Shown: piece after piece, positions 11,321-22,813 of the stretch
Numbering within the stretch: the first letter of the stretch is position 1
Layout: every line of letters starts with the position of its first letter
Assembly: GCA_029532625.1 (NCBI GenBank)
Contig: JARFXM010000003.1
Span: 1,116,001-1,180,000 of the forward strand
Source: Lomentospora prolificans
Lineage: Eukaryota > Ascomycota > Sordariomycetes > Microascales > Microascaceae
Reading direction: 5' to 3'
Length of the DNA: 64,000 nucleotides
Notes under the pieces: generated by a model
What the model was told of the DNA's origin: nothing
Databases searched by the model: none
What the model saw: the letters and a program-made list of their open reading frames with translations, nothing else
Position numbers and translations under genes: made by a program

Positions 11321-14098
11321 GGCTTTTTGTCCCCCGTCGAGAGGCACATTTCTTGAGGCGAAGAGGGTTCAGATTCAAAGGGGGAGGTGTTAGACGTAGA
11401 CTTGAGTCTTCCACAAACGGGTCTCGTGGTTTGTGGAATGGTTCGAGTGTGTATAGAACGGTCGACGAGTTTGTGTTCAACAGGGCGTAGATGAGCTAAA
11501 CTAGAAGTTGAGAGTGCAGTGTGCTTCTGGTAGCGATAGAGACACCGCAGACTTCATTGATGAGCCACGGGTATGAGTGGGATACGAATATACAAGTATC
11601 ATGGGCAAGGTCAACGTGGAAGGAGTAAGACCGGGAGGAGTAAGACGGGGAGGCCATAAGGATACCAGCGCTCCTGACAGGTCGAGCCCGCTCTCACGGC
11701 AGTGTGAGTGCCCGGCCGTAATATTGTGCACACCACGGGGCCCAAAGCACAAACACTTGAAAACTCGTGCTGGGATTCCTTCTGGGGGAGTGTGTCCCAA
11801 GAAAGCTCGAAAAATCTCCGGCTGGAACCAGTGCAAGGGGCGTGCGAGAGCGTTGCGAATTCGTACGGCAGAACCGAACGAAGTGATCAAGCAGGAGGAT
11901 AACAAAGAGTGGGCGAGGCGTAAGTATTGGCAAAAAGAAAGAACCCAAACCTTGATATGGAGCCGGTATATCCCCTGATTCTCAATAAGGATCGCGTGAG
12001 AAGTCGGTCACAGGCGTGGGTGGGCGATAGAACTTTTGCGCTGATACGTCGAACCACATACCGTTAGGTAGTGTATGCCGATATGCGAGGAGAGGATGCA
12101 GGGACGGAGGTTCCAGGTTGGGCAAGAGGGTGAGCAAGAGTAAGAAAGAATGAAAAGGGATAAGTGGTACCAGTAATAACGATCAGTGTCGTAGTGAGGC
12201 AAGGCAAAGTGCTCGTGGAATCAGAACGGATAGGCCACTCGTAGGCAAAGGCACCAGTAGTGAAGAGGGGTGGATGTATGTGTTTTAAGACGCAAGGGAA
12301 TATCGGTATTAGTCCCACTGCTTCTTCAGATGCGAGGAATTTTGATAATCTCCGGAGACGAAGAAGGTTCCAGGGGTGTCGCGATATCGATTAACCAAAA
12401 GAAACATATGTAACACACAGTCTATCGGCGGGTATTGTTTAAGATGTTTACTCTCGGGGACCAGGACATCGAGGGGAAACAGTGAGCCATGCTATGGAAG
12501 TTTATAGGCCGGAAAAGCAGGAAACTCGCGGAATGACATTGACTAATTAGATTTCGCCTCGGGAACGGTGGGGATTTCACATCCATGCTAGTATTCACCA
12601 TATTGGCGGCGGGCGTGGGAAAGCGTAGCAGAAAAGCTGGGGTATGGGGAGTGTGTGAAGGAAAAGACCAAGTGCTAATAGTAGCAAGGGTCGACGGTAT
12701 TTTCGCTATCCCCGAGTCGCGTCACTACCAGTAGAGACACGGGCAGCAAAGAACGAGGATAGCAGGCCATCCACATTGAGATGGATATCCTGCCTGAAAG
12801 GTGGGACAAGTATTGTCAGATATTGAGAAGAGGAGTAGAGGAGGGAAGGGGCACACGAGGAGAGAAGAAGAGGAGAGCGCTCTAGTGCGAGCAGGGGGCG
12901 GAAGGTCGCCTGTGCAAGAGGGGCGTGTATAAACACATACAGATAGGAAAGATATTCTCCTGTGGAGGAAAGAGGAACGGTTACAAGAAGCTACGAAAGA
13001 ACACGTAGGAAGGCAAAGACTGGGAGGGCAGACCAGCCGCCATGGCTAGGGGGAGAGATTTAACTCCGAAATACAGTTTCTAGGGGGGTGCCAGAATCTA
13101 CTGAAGCCGCCAGCTACAGGGCTCCTAGGCGAGAAGGACGTGGGCTCGCTAGGCGATCTCGACGAGGGAAGCCAATTATAGTTTCGTCCTTAACCCAAGA
13201 GAGAGTCGTGACATGCGTACAGGTACAAGTCTTTATGGAAAGGGGCCCACGGCAAGCTAAGAAGCACTTGATGGAAGTACGTTGCAATTTGGAGGGACGT
13301 ACGAATTAGTGTAGGACCGCCGTGGGTAGGGTAGGGTGCCTTGGTCGATACGTTGGGAAATTGAGTCGGCCGTCACATCATCAAATCCATGGACAAGGGG
13401 GGTGGGCTTTGTCGATCGGAGCCGACGGAGTGGCGGGATGGTAGGGCCGAGCAGACAGTCATGGGCGATCCATGATGGGCGAGGTACGGTTTCCGCGCCG
13501 TTAAGCGGGAATATGTGTGGCCGCCCTTCCGTGTTCCTCATATGAGTTCAATCTTCCCATGTCGCTGCTGTGGAGGCAGATTTCGGGCGTGTCAAACTAC
13601 GATCAACGGAAAGGCTACAATAGCGTTGCTCAATGTCTCGCTTATGACGCGTGCGAAGGTTCCTTTTCAAGGCGCGGGTTCAAGCAAAGAGCCAGTCCAA
13701 GCCGATGCTATTGGGCCGTGCAAGCGAGAGTGCACCAGATGGCGACGGGTTCACTCTCTTTTTTCCAACCAAGCTGGGAAAGCCTGATTCCAACATGGCT
13801 TGCCAGGAACCTTAGCCGAGCCTGCCTGCAGCGCATCCGCACTACACCATTCACGATTGCGGGTGGGTTTTTGGGTTTAACCCCAAAGGAGAGAAATTCG
13901 CTCGGGAGGGGGAGATAATGGGATGAATTGAATGTTTGTAAGTCATCAGTCAGTAGAGCCCGAATGGATACACGCTCGAGTTGTCTCCGGCACCCGGCAT
14001 AGGCAGAAGGATAATGTAGGCGACTGGTGGAAACTCGCAGTTGTTGCGATGTGCAGGTGGTAGGCGAGAAAGATTTGACATTCGAAGCATATTTCGCG

Positions 14099-14145
14099 TT
14101 TTTTTTTTCCTTTTCCTTTTCCTTTTCCCTCTCCTTCCCTTTCCT
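14099..14145 (+). repeat. Pyrimidine microsatellite (TTTTCC)n
   Basis: A T run is followed by four or so TTTTCC units grading into CTCCTTCCC. It sits 40 bp from an inverted pair of TACGAAGTA copies. Confidence 0.85.
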
Positions 14146-14182
14146 AGAATATGTGCTTCTCAATAACTTGAACTAGCATGTG

Positions 14183-14270
14183 TACTTCGTATGGCCGAAG
14201 AGAACCGGCACGCGCAAGGGCGGAACCACACGCGGGGAAGGTATTAGACGTTGTGCCCATGTACGAAGTA
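14183..14270. repeat. Inverted pair of TACGAAGTA nonamers
   Basis: TACTTCGTA at 14183-14191 and TACGAAGTA at 14262-14270 face each other 70 bp apart. Together they could form a long-loop cruciform stem of nine pairs; each can also fold on its own. Confidence 0.6.
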
Positions 14271-16204
14271 CCACGACCAAGAGTGCGGAAGTTAAGCAAC
14301 GATCAGAGTACAGAGAAACTATTGAATATTCCGCGGCCTTGCCACAGGTTACGGGAATCAGCCGCAGTCCCGGGTTCTGAGACTGGGCGTCCGTGCTGAG
14401 TTCCACTGCTGGCTATTATCGAGACTAACCCCTTGCCAGCCTATCGAGGGCTTATTGCCACGAACACAGACGGGCCAGCCAGGCCAAACCCAGTTCGCCT
14501 ATTTGAGAGAACCTGGCAGTCTTGGCTACATCTGGCCAACACCGCGGGAAGCCGGCCCAGGACAGGGGAAACGGAGAAGGTCGAGGAAGAAGGGAAAATA
14601 TCAATTGATGGATGGATGTATGTATGTATCAGACAGGGAACCGAAAAAAAAAAATGAAACCCCTCGCCACCCTCACCTGAATCGTTCTTGGAAGCGACGA
14701 TGGAAGATGGGAAGCCTTCGAGCGCTTCCCTCCCCCCCTGGCCCCCCCCAAAAACCACCAAAAAAAAGGCAAAGAAAAAAAAAAGGCAGCAAGTAACTAG
14801 GATTGGTAGGCTGCCTTTGCCGAGTCCGTCTGTCCTGGCCGAATAAGCGAATCGTGTGGTTCCTGATTGGGTAGCTCCAAGCGAGTGGTTTGGAGAACGT
14901 GCACCGAAATATGTATTCGTCGCGATTGATCATGTCCAATGCCAGCATGGGCATGGGCGGAGGAGTTGGCCTCGTGTCGATTCGTCGACAAACGGCCAAT
15001 ATCTATTATGTATATTTCATCCGATGCCGAACAGGGGTCACCATGGATCCGTGGACACGGTGGGTTTCGAACACCCGCCAAGATCGACATAATTACAGAA
15101 GCCAATCGACTGGAAGAAGGTATCGTCAATCCCCTGTTGGAATTGAACTCGCCCATTCTTTTATCCCTTGTAAATTATATAGAGGAGATCAATGCCTTTC
15201 CCCAAAGTTCCCGTGCTCGGCGTATCACACAAGCCACCCTGGTGTCGGAATTGGAGCAGGATTGCCGCCGCGCGGCCCTTCGCTGCTTCCAGTCGGACAT
15301 ATGTCCAATCTCGAACTTGCTCTTCTCAACAATCCATTGATGCATCCTACAACTCATCTATTTGTACCTTGGTAATTAGGGCATCTCCCCGGCGACAATC
15401 CAGCCACAGCTCCTTGCTTTGTCCCGGCCTTCAGCTGGTCAACCTGGACCCGTGACACGCATGTCATTTCATTTCTCCAATCTCAACACCCGCTTCTCCT
15501 TTTTCTTTTGACCCACGCGTCTCGTCAAATTTATCACAATAAGGCTTAGCGTCGCTTTCTTCTGAGCTGTGCGCCAAAGGCATTAAATGCTTGACACCTT
15601 GGCCCTCGGAGCTAGTGGCAGCCGCTCATTTTCTGGAGCAATTGAAACACTATCAAGCCAGGCTGAAAAATGCAAGGAGGAGAAACTGAAAAAGAAATGG
15701 AACTTTTGGGATTCATCCAAAATCCCCATCATTGGTTTTTGTAACCTTTCTCCATCCTGTCAACCCCACTTCGCGACCCGCGCTATGGCACATACGATGT
15801 AAATCACCCGAATGGCCTTGACGTCAGTCGCCATGTTCCGTCCCGTCGTTCGTTGCTACATACGGGGAGAGCTTTGTGCGCTAAGCCTCTCCGTTTCTCA
15901 CCCGGGTGTGGCTGTAATTTCCCCATCCGGGCACGTATTGTAACTCGAGTCACCGACGATTGTCATCTACAGGTGGTGTATGTATAGCATCGCCGCTGCT
16001 AATTCCGCGAAGACGCAGGCTCGCCTGCCGCTTCTCATCTACATGGACGTGCCCATCCATCTCTATCCTCGTAATAGATATGGATTGGCGACTGAGAGCG
16101 GAATCCAGCAATACTGGCTTTGACCAGCCTGATCTACGAAGTACTCGTTTCCGTGCAGCTCTTTCCTCTTGCCGAATGTCTGTCCCTCAATCCACACCAG
16201 ACAG

Positions 16205-17638
16205 TTAGGCTTGGACTCCTGTTGTCTTGTCCGCTTTTCCCTGTGCTAGAGCTAGAACAGCTGTATCGGGCTCGGGCTCAGTCTCGGATTTCTTCTTCTC
16301 ACTATTCGTCGAAGCTTGCTTGTATAGCTCGTTGACGTTGTATTTCCGAAGTGTCTCCCACCTAGGGCCGTCAACCACTGACATGCCACAAAAGTTCTAT
16401 TCTTTGATTAGACAGCCCATGAAAACGCCACTTAAACCGCCTTAATGAGCAGGGAATAACTCGAGCACTAACCTTGAAGACCTCGATCAAGATGACCTTG
16501 TCCGGGCTCGTCAGATTGACAGTGTGTTTCGACCCGACGAGAGCCGCCACCCGGTTAATGACTTCGTCTCTCTTCACAGAGCTTGCCCGAATATTTGGCC
16601 GAATCGCGTACTTTGACGAGATCGCATTAGTGTCCGATCCAATAGACTAGGGCGATCATGCCCATAACTGCGGATGATGTTGCTGTCCTTACCGTGTATG
16701 CTGGTATGTCTGCCTTCGTCTCCGTCTTCGGCGTAGATTCAGTCCCATTCTCGGGTCGCAGCTCGAACGATGGGCTTAAGACTTCGCGAGCCACCTTCTC
16801 GATTCCATTATCAAGAGACTTTCCGATCAAGACTACGGGCGTAAGTCGATTGATGTGCCGAAGTTTTCTCTCTGACATTTGCGTGCAAGTCTCGGCGTCA
16901 TCACAGATTTTGTTCACGAATGCAACCGGTTCTACGGGCGGCCGCGTCTTCATGAAGAACACACATTCGATGCCCGAACGCACGGGCAAAAACGTATGGT
17001 CAGTCTTTGGCCGCTTGTTATCCTGCTTTAAGCCCGCGAGCTCGTCTTCAATACTGGCAGCAATGTCATTGGTATCTTGGGCATCCAACGCCGCCTTCTC
17101 CGCCAATTGCGCGGGTGGCTTGATACCGTACGAGCTCTCCCCAAGCTAAACCGCACGCCTCACATCAGCAAAATGACTCTGTCGTGCAGGAAAGGAGCAG
17201 ATGTCCGAAAAGGAGAATAATGACGCCCACGTCATCCCGTGTGACCTACCTCGTCGCATAATAGCGTCATTTCAGAAATCGCCTTCTTTTCAAGACCCCG
17301 CTGGCACGTCACCCAGATGCCGGCATCGCCGCTCTCAATGGTCGTACCGAGTTCCAGCCGCTGGGCGACGTTATTGCGCTGGTGAGATGTCTGCCACTTG
17401 CCCTCGTTGCCCCGCTGAGACTCGCATTTTGCTAATCAGCTCATGATTTTCAGTCCTTTTTTTTGTGGCTTACACAACGTCGACGAAGAGATGAAAGTAG
17501 CCAACATGGCCAGTTGGGATACAGGATTGAAGAATTGGAACAACTGAGTGAATTCTATTTCTGTAGGCTTACCTTGCTCTTTTTTCCATCGCCCTTAGAC
17601 CCTTCGCCAGGCGGCTGCTTTCTTTTCTTGTCGTTCAT
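16205..17638 (-). CDS. tan1: tRNA acetyltransferase adaptor TAN1 (THUMP domain)
   Basis: Tan1 binds tRNA and works with the acetyltransferase Kre33/NAT10 to make N4-acetylcytidine at position 12 of tRNA-Ser and tRNA-Leu. Five exons, 17638-17573, 17414-17250, 17145-16693, 16610-16473 and 16396-16205, all join in phase 0 through introns of 158, 104, 82 and 76 nt; the product is 337 aa. The first exon encodes a Lys-rich start (MNDKKRKQ). Family blocks then follow in order: GKWQTSHQR, GDAGIWVTC, a linker, GIECVFFMKTR, INRLTPVV, then the THUMP core YAIRPNIR, KRDEVINRVA, HTVNLTSPDKVILIEVFK and the split block NFCGMSVVDG followed by RWETLRKYNVNEL. The last intron uses the AATAG acceptor, which restores the conserved block. 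The gene lies in tandem 369 bp downstream of pyruvate decarboxylase. Confidence 0.92.
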
Positions 17639-18007
17639 ATTGACTTTGGTATAACTATGGGAGCATTGTATTTTGAGATTCCTGAGCGCAACTTCAGCGG
17701 ACTTTATGGGCTCCTGCTCCGCTGAACTTAATCACGTGATGGAGACATTACTCCGGGCCGATCGGTCGAGCTGCGAACATCTGAACTTGGAAGCGACAAT
17801 CGAGAGCTTTCGAAGTCTAATCTTTCCCACATAACCTACGTAGCCTACAATGTATAATAATCACTCGCCAGCATGCTCACAACCCAGAATAGTAACAAGC
17901 ATCCTCCTATATTTTCGCTCTTCTTTTTCTCCTTCTTTTTGCTTTTTATGATGACATTGGAATATAATTAATCAATCACCGTAGTTTGGCCTAACTGTGC
18001 TCCAACC
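17639..18007. promoter_or_regulatory. tan1 upstream / pdc downstream interval
   Basis: These 369 bp separate two minus-strand genes. A CTTTTTCTCCTTCTTTTT tract on the plus strand near 17920-17940 lies in the pdc 3' flank. No gene or distinctive element is seen. Confidence 0.4.
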
Positions 18008-19964
18008 TTAGTCTCCCTTCCTGTTAAACCTGGCACTGGCCTCCGCCGTCTTAACGAGGACGGTCGGGGCGTCCTCCTTGGGCATGTAAAGCTCAACAAG
18101 TTGCAACTTCTTGGCTGCGTTGAATTCGTCCTCTTTAAGAAGCTTCTCCAGCTCTGCTCGGTTCTTCACCTGGATTTTGCGGGTATTCTTGTCCGTTCCG
18201 CCAAAGACAGTCACCAGTTCCTTGAATTGCCATCGGGCGATATCGTTGTAACTTGCGTCCATGCCGTGGATATAGCGCTCAATAGTGAAGCCTTCGTTGC
18301 AGATAACGAATCTATATGTTTGGATTAGTGTCTTAAGCGCCTCGCTTCGCCACCCCAAAGCCAAATATCGCGAGGATAGACTTACATGATTGGCGTCAAG
18401 TTCTGTCTGATCATCGTGCTCAGCTCCTGGACAGTGAGCTGGAAAGAACCATCTCCGACGAACAATATGGTTCTCCTGTTATCCTTGACGTCCTTCGCCG
18501 CTAGTGCTGCTCCTTGACAAGCACCAACCGACCATCCAATGCTGCCCCATAGGATCTGGTTTAGTGCCGTGACGCCGGGTGGGAACGTTGTACTTAAAAT
18601 GCCGAAGTTCGCGGTACCGGTCTCAGTAACAACAATATCGCGCTCCCTGAGGAATTCGCTAAGCTTGGGCCATAAGTAGTCGTGCGTGATAATATCGGAC
18701 TTGTCGGCTTTGGTGATGATGCCGCGCCTCTTGGGTGGCGGGGTCACAGTCACCCTAGATACGTCGACTTTGTCAATCAAAGTCTTGAGTACACCCTTCA
18801 TGCGCACGCCGGGATACTCAGCGAAGCGGACAGCCGTGTACGTGCTATGGAGGTTGATTGTATTTAGCTGCGAGGTACGGTACGAGAACCCGGCTGTGTT
18901 GAAATCGCTCTAAAAGGCAAGTTAGTGATGCTCTAGCCTTGGAATAAAACGAGTACTAAGAGTTCTCCTTCCTTCTGTCGCGCGCGTAGGCATGCTTACC
19001 TTGAGGGATCCGACGAACAAAATCAAATCCGAGGCTTCTACGCGCTCTTGGACTTCCTTCTCTGAACCGGATCCAGCATAGAGACCTCCGTAGAGTGGGT
19101 TGTTTTCGTCTAGCGCTCCTTTACCCATCGGTGTCATAAAATAAGGGAGTTGTGTTTTCTCAACCAGCTTCTTGATCAACGGGACCACCCTATGACGGAT
19201 GGAGCAGGCATCGACCAGGATGACGGGGTCCTTGGCAGCGTACAAAGTCCTCAAAATCACATCAACCACATAGCTCTCCCGGTCGGGGTCGTTGGTGGGT
19301 TCGCTGAGGTCGATGGGCGTTCGGAGCCTCTCACCCTCAACCTTAGCCTCGACCATGTCGGTGGGTAAAGTGATATAAACAGGGAGACTCTGGATCCAAC
19401 ATTCGCGGAGGGTATGGTCGATCTGGGTTGCAATATCTGCCGGGTTGTTGAGGGCCGCGACTTCGCAAGCGATCTGCTTGCTCATGTTGGCGAAGACGCG
19501 GAAGTCGCCGTTGCCTAGGGTATGGTGTAGTAGCATGCCGGATTTCTGAGAAAGAGTAGAGGGGCATCCGACAATGTGAATCACGGGAATCTGCTCGGAA
19601 AAGGCACCAGCGATACCGTTTACAGCGGACAGCTCACCGACGCCAAACGTAGTGACGAGAGCGGCTATTCCCTTGATTCGGGCGTAACCATCGGCGGCAT
19701 AGGCTATCATACGTGTTAGCAACATACCCAATTATAGCTTCGTTTCGGCTGTTCGGTGTGAGTGATATACTCCTTACCTGCATTCAATTCGTTTGTGCTC
19801 CCGACCCAGTTCAGACCGTTCTTAGGGATGTAGTCAAGCGCAACAAGGTTGTAGTCACCGGGGACTCCGTGGATGGACTGTACTCCAAGCTCACGGAGTC
19901 GCCGAAACAGGTACTCCGCGACATCCACCGGCTCCTTTAAAGCCTCGGTTCTAATATCTGCCAT
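18008..19964 (-). CDS. Pyruvate decarboxylase
   Basis: This thiamine-diphosphate enzyme converts pyruvate to acetaldehyde and CO2 in the cytosol, feeding ethanol formation or acetate and acetyl-CoA. Four exons, 19964-19778, 19703-19000, 18909-18386 and 18311-18008, have introns of 74, 90 and 74 nt and give 572 aa, the usual length. Visible are the substrate-side Glu in STNELNA (residue about 59), the His pair in MLLHHTLG, and the cofactor motif starting GDGSFQL at 449. The cofactor motif ends in ICNEGFTIER, so its first Asn is Cys (476) while the second Asn (477) is kept. The central domain (about 195-340) and the C-terminal cofactor domain are complete. The promoter side is an 819-bp gap to erv1. 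A close indolepyruvate-type decarboxylase is the main alternative. Confidence 0.93.
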
Positions 19965-20783
19965 TATGAGGGATGTAGTTTGAGGTTGTTACTGGAAACG
20001 CAAGGAATTGAGGAAGTGAATTTGGGTGAGAACAAAGCGCGCGCTGCCTGTGGAAGTGAATCCGTGATGGAGGTGTCATCGACGAGGTCTGGTTTTGTCC
20101 TCAATGGAGGCTCAGAACCTGAGAACATCCATTATATTAATACTGGTGCAAAGCTAGTCAATTGCATGTTTTGAGTGGATACTTCGGACACGAAATATCA
20201 GGCAATAGCTTCCTTATCGAAGCAGGTCCGCCATGACATAAAACATCACATCATAGTTGCACAGTTACAGGTTTTTCGTTTTCGTAATAAGCTGCACGCC
20301 GGTCGCAACTGCACTGGAGATGCGGGCAACGCGGGGCGAATCCTGTATTAAGTAAAGCCAAAAAGAGTGAATTCGAACATGTGAATATTTGAATTGGATA
20401 CCGCGAGAGGTTAAAACGGTTTGGAAGGAGGTCCGGAATCCGGGCACCTAAGGTGACGACATGCTCACAATCCGGGACTGCCTTGGCTAATAATTGGCAC
20501 GCGTTTCCTATCCATCATCAATTGATGTCTATCGGAGATGGCTCTATATATTCTATAGTTTTAAAGAGGGAGGAGATATATCCCGAAACTGATGTACACG
20601 AGGAATGCCCAGGGCAGCTCTAATTACGAAGTATTATACAAAATGGTCACACACCACCCGCAGCTCATGTCAATGCAGGAACACCTGTCACTTCTATCAC
20701 CCCACATCGCGGGAGTGCCTATCCTCCCATGACTGCGTCACCGATGCGCCACGCGTAGCTATAAGCATCATATATTTTCGGGC
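19965..20783. promoter_or_regulatory. Pyruvate decarboxylase upstream region and erv1 3' flank
   Basis: Both neighbours are on the minus strand, so this 819-bp gap holds the pdc promoter and the erv1 3' end. One TACGAAGTA copy lies at 20625-20633, about 150 bp beyond the erv1 stop. No gene is seen. Confidence 0.45.
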
Positions 20784-21446
20784 TCAATCGCACCTGCCGT
20801 CCTTCCAGCCAGTCCGCCATCTCTGCTCCCACAGAGAGCAGTCGAACATGGGCTTTCCTAGCTTCTTGTTCACATCATTGTGCGCATCGCAAAGCCATAG
20901 ACCAAATTCGGAGCGGCTGTTGACTCGCGGCTTTGTTCTCGCTAGGTAGGACTGGAAGTCCTCGGCGCATGTCCAGCACGGGTAAAGCTTCGCGAACAGG
21001 TGCACGAATCCGAGGAGATCGGACTGCTGTGAGGTGGAGGGCGTTTCCGGGTATGTAGCCGCGATTGAGTGGAGGAGTGTCCACGAGCTGCGGCCGAGAA
21101 CTTCGACATCGGGAGGGCAGTCGGGCGGGGGGGTGGGCGGATTCTCTGACTTCAGCGTTGCTTTCGTTTGGGACGCCCAGGAGGCAAAGGATGTACAGGA
21201 CCGACAACTGCAAAAATAGGTGGCAACCTTGTTAGTTTTCCAGGCTCCGTGACGACGAGAATTCTCACAGCGGGTGAATCAAGATCCATCAGGCACGGAG
21301 AAGTAAGCAACGTACGGTTTTCCGTCCTTTCCGAGGACCACACCTGTCGGAAACTTCTTGGGGGGTTGTGAAAGTTTGTCGACGACAGGCGCCGTCGTGA
21401 CGGCGGGAGGGCTGCTCTCGTTTTGACCTCTCGTGTCGTCAGCCAT
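20784..21446 (-). CDS. erv1: FAD-linked sulfhydryl oxidase ERV1 (mitochondrial)
   Basis: Erv1 re-oxidises Mia40 in the mitochondrial intermembrane-space disulfide relay and passes electrons to cytochrome c; it also affects cytosolic Fe-S and haem proteins. Two exons, 21446-21316 and 21207-20784, join through a 108-nt phase-2 intron; the product is 184 aa. The flexible N-terminal shuttle pair is CRSC (45-48). The ERV/ALR domain runs from about 78, with GRSSWTLLHS and the active-site YPCWTC (Cys121, Cys124) followed by AEDF. The FAD-side block is WLCDAHNDVN, with the structural Cys150-Cys167 pair. The C-terminus WRTGWKDGRCD is typical. There is no cleavable signal, as expected for a Mia40-type import substrate. 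It is divergent from hem4 across 390 bp. Confidence 0.95.
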
Positions 21447-21836
21447 CGTTAATTTCTTTAGGATCTACGAGAATCCGGCGTGTAAAAGACCGAATATTGC
21501 TTGGAAAATCGTGAAAGGCGTAGGCGAGAACGACGCAGAGTAAGTGTTGCCGAGCGCAAAAGTCTCCAGATTTCCTGCGATAGCACGGAATTTGTCAGCG
21601 AAGGACCGTTTTCGCAAGCCAAAGACCCCAGCTACCACTAATACTACCTACCCACTTTGCTTATCGCCAGCGATAAGCAAACCCCACAGGGAAAAAGGTC
21701 CCAGCACATGGTGGGGTCAGGAATTCTTACCAGTCGGTACTACAAGGGAACGAGAGGAAGGAAGGGCATCGAACCATCCTCAGAGCTTGTTTGCCTATTG
21801 CTCCTCCAAACCCATCTGCATCATCACCACCCGACA
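21447..21836. promoter_or_regulatory. Shared divergent promoter of erv1 and hem4
   Basis: Two genes with linked haem or redox roles start 390 bp apart on opposite strands. No frame inside is conserved. The only striking element is the GATA palindrome at 21656-21681, placed about 155 bp from the hem4 ATG and 210 bp from the erv1 ATG. Confidence 0.6.
21656..21681. promoter_or_regulatory. 26-bp palindrome with two inverted GATA sites
   Basis: The arms TTTGCTTATCGC and GCGATAAGCAAA are perfect reverse complements with only CA between them. Each arm carries a GATAAG core, one per strand. Paired GATA cores are the usual binding arrangement for fungal GATA factors (nitrogen regulators of the AreA/Nit2 type, iron repressors of the Sre type). 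A role in erv1/hem4 control is inferred from position. Confidence 0.6.
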
Positions 21837-22813
21837 ATGACCTCGAGAGTACCTGTATTATTCTTGAAAACGAAGTCGGCGCCAAGCGACGCCTACGAAG
21901 ACTTGTTCAGCAAACAGCCCCTACCTCAATGTGTCTTCGAGCCACAATTTGTGCCGGTACTTCGGCACAGCTTCAAGGAAAACGGCATGGCTGAAGCTAG
22001 GACGGCTTTGCAGAACAGGCAAGTGAACGAAACCACCGAGGCAAAATATGGGGGCATGATTTTTACTTCCCAGCGGGCCGTCGAGGCCTTCACTGCACTG
22101 GTAGAGGATGGAAAAGGTTGGTCTTTGCCTCGTCGACCATCGCTTGGAGAGAATTGTGGGCGTGTTCGAACTAAGTTAATGATCTCATAGGCGATCCGAA
22201 ATGGCCACACTTGCAGCGTGTTCCGGTCTACAGCGTGGGGCCGGCAACGACGCGAGCCCTCAGAGCTGTCCCTCAAGAGCCTCCGCTGCAAGTGTTCGGG
22301 GACCATACCGGCAACGGCGAGACATTGGCACCGTTCATATTGGATCACTATCGCGAGTGGTACAAGGGCAGGTCCACGCTTCCTCCGCTGCTGTTCCTTG
22401 TGGGTGAACAGAGGAGGGATGTTATACCGAGGAAACTTATGGATGAGAATCTCCCATCGGACAAGAGAATAGAGGTTAGAGAGGTGGAAATGTACGAAAC
22501 GAGGGAAATGGAGTCGTTCCCAGTGGATCTCAGGAACGTGCTACGAGGGTTAGACCCTGAATCTACAACGTGGGTGGTAGTTTTCTCGCCGGCAGGGTGT
22601 GAGACCATGCTCAAGGGTATTGGATTTCTTGACTCGGATGGCAATGCAAAATCAAACAATGAGCCACAGTCGAGCATTTTGGTCGCAACTATTGGTCCCA
22701 CAACAAGGGATTGCTTGAAGGGCTTCGGATTTTCTCCCCACGCGTGCGCCGAGCAGCCAAGCCCGGAGGGTATCCTAAAAGCAATAGACCAGTACAGGGC
22801 AGGAATCAATTGA
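21837..22813 (+). CDS. hem4: Uroporphyrinogen-III synthase
   Basis: The enzyme closes hydroxymethylbilane to uroporphyrinogen III with inversion of ring D, the fourth step of haem synthesis, in the cytosol. Exons 21837-22116 and 22191-22813 join through a 74-nt phase-1 intron, giving 300 aa. The bilobed HEM4 fold is recognisable: an N-terminal VLFLKTK strand, then GGMIFTSQRAVEAF, VYSVGPATTRALR, LLFLVGEQRRDVIP, VEMYETRE, WVVVFSPAGCETML and, near the end, VATIGPTTRDCLKGFGF followed by AEQPSPEGILKAI. The frame is open upstream of the chosen ATG, but conservation starts at SRVPVLFLK, so 21837 is the likely start. The length is normal. Confidence 0.93.

Larger units (their letters stand above)
11321..16204. 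other. 4.9-kb gene-free stretch upstream of the phosphotransferase-like gene
   Basis: No frame on either strand gives a recognisable protein, and no splice-consistent exon chain was found. The largest open frames (about 130-160 codons at 13.5-13.9, 13.7-14.2 and 14.9-15.4 kb) have no family resemblance. The stretch holds a TTTTCC microsatellite (14099-14145), several short A and C runs at 14.64-14.79 kb, three TACGAAGTA copies (14183, 14262, 16135) and a CRE-like TGACGTCA palindrome at 15819-15826. It may contain upstream regulatory DNA or non-coding transcription; nothing in the sequence decides this. Confidence 0.55.

Noticed and set aside
14262..14345. 5S rRNA-like words (ACGACCA followed by GAAGTTAAGC)
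   Set aside because: The spacing between the two words is about half that of fungal 5S rRNA, and the conserved 3' half (GTTGGGT..GACC) is missing.
15050..15085. tRNA-like T arm (GGGT-TTCGAAC-ACCC) on the plus strand
   Set aside because: There is no matching acceptor strand, D arm or anticodon arm in the preceding 70 bases.
15819..15826. CRE palindrome TGACGTCA in the 11-16 kb stretch
   Set aside because: About one such palindrome is expected per 64 kb by chance, and no gene start is close.
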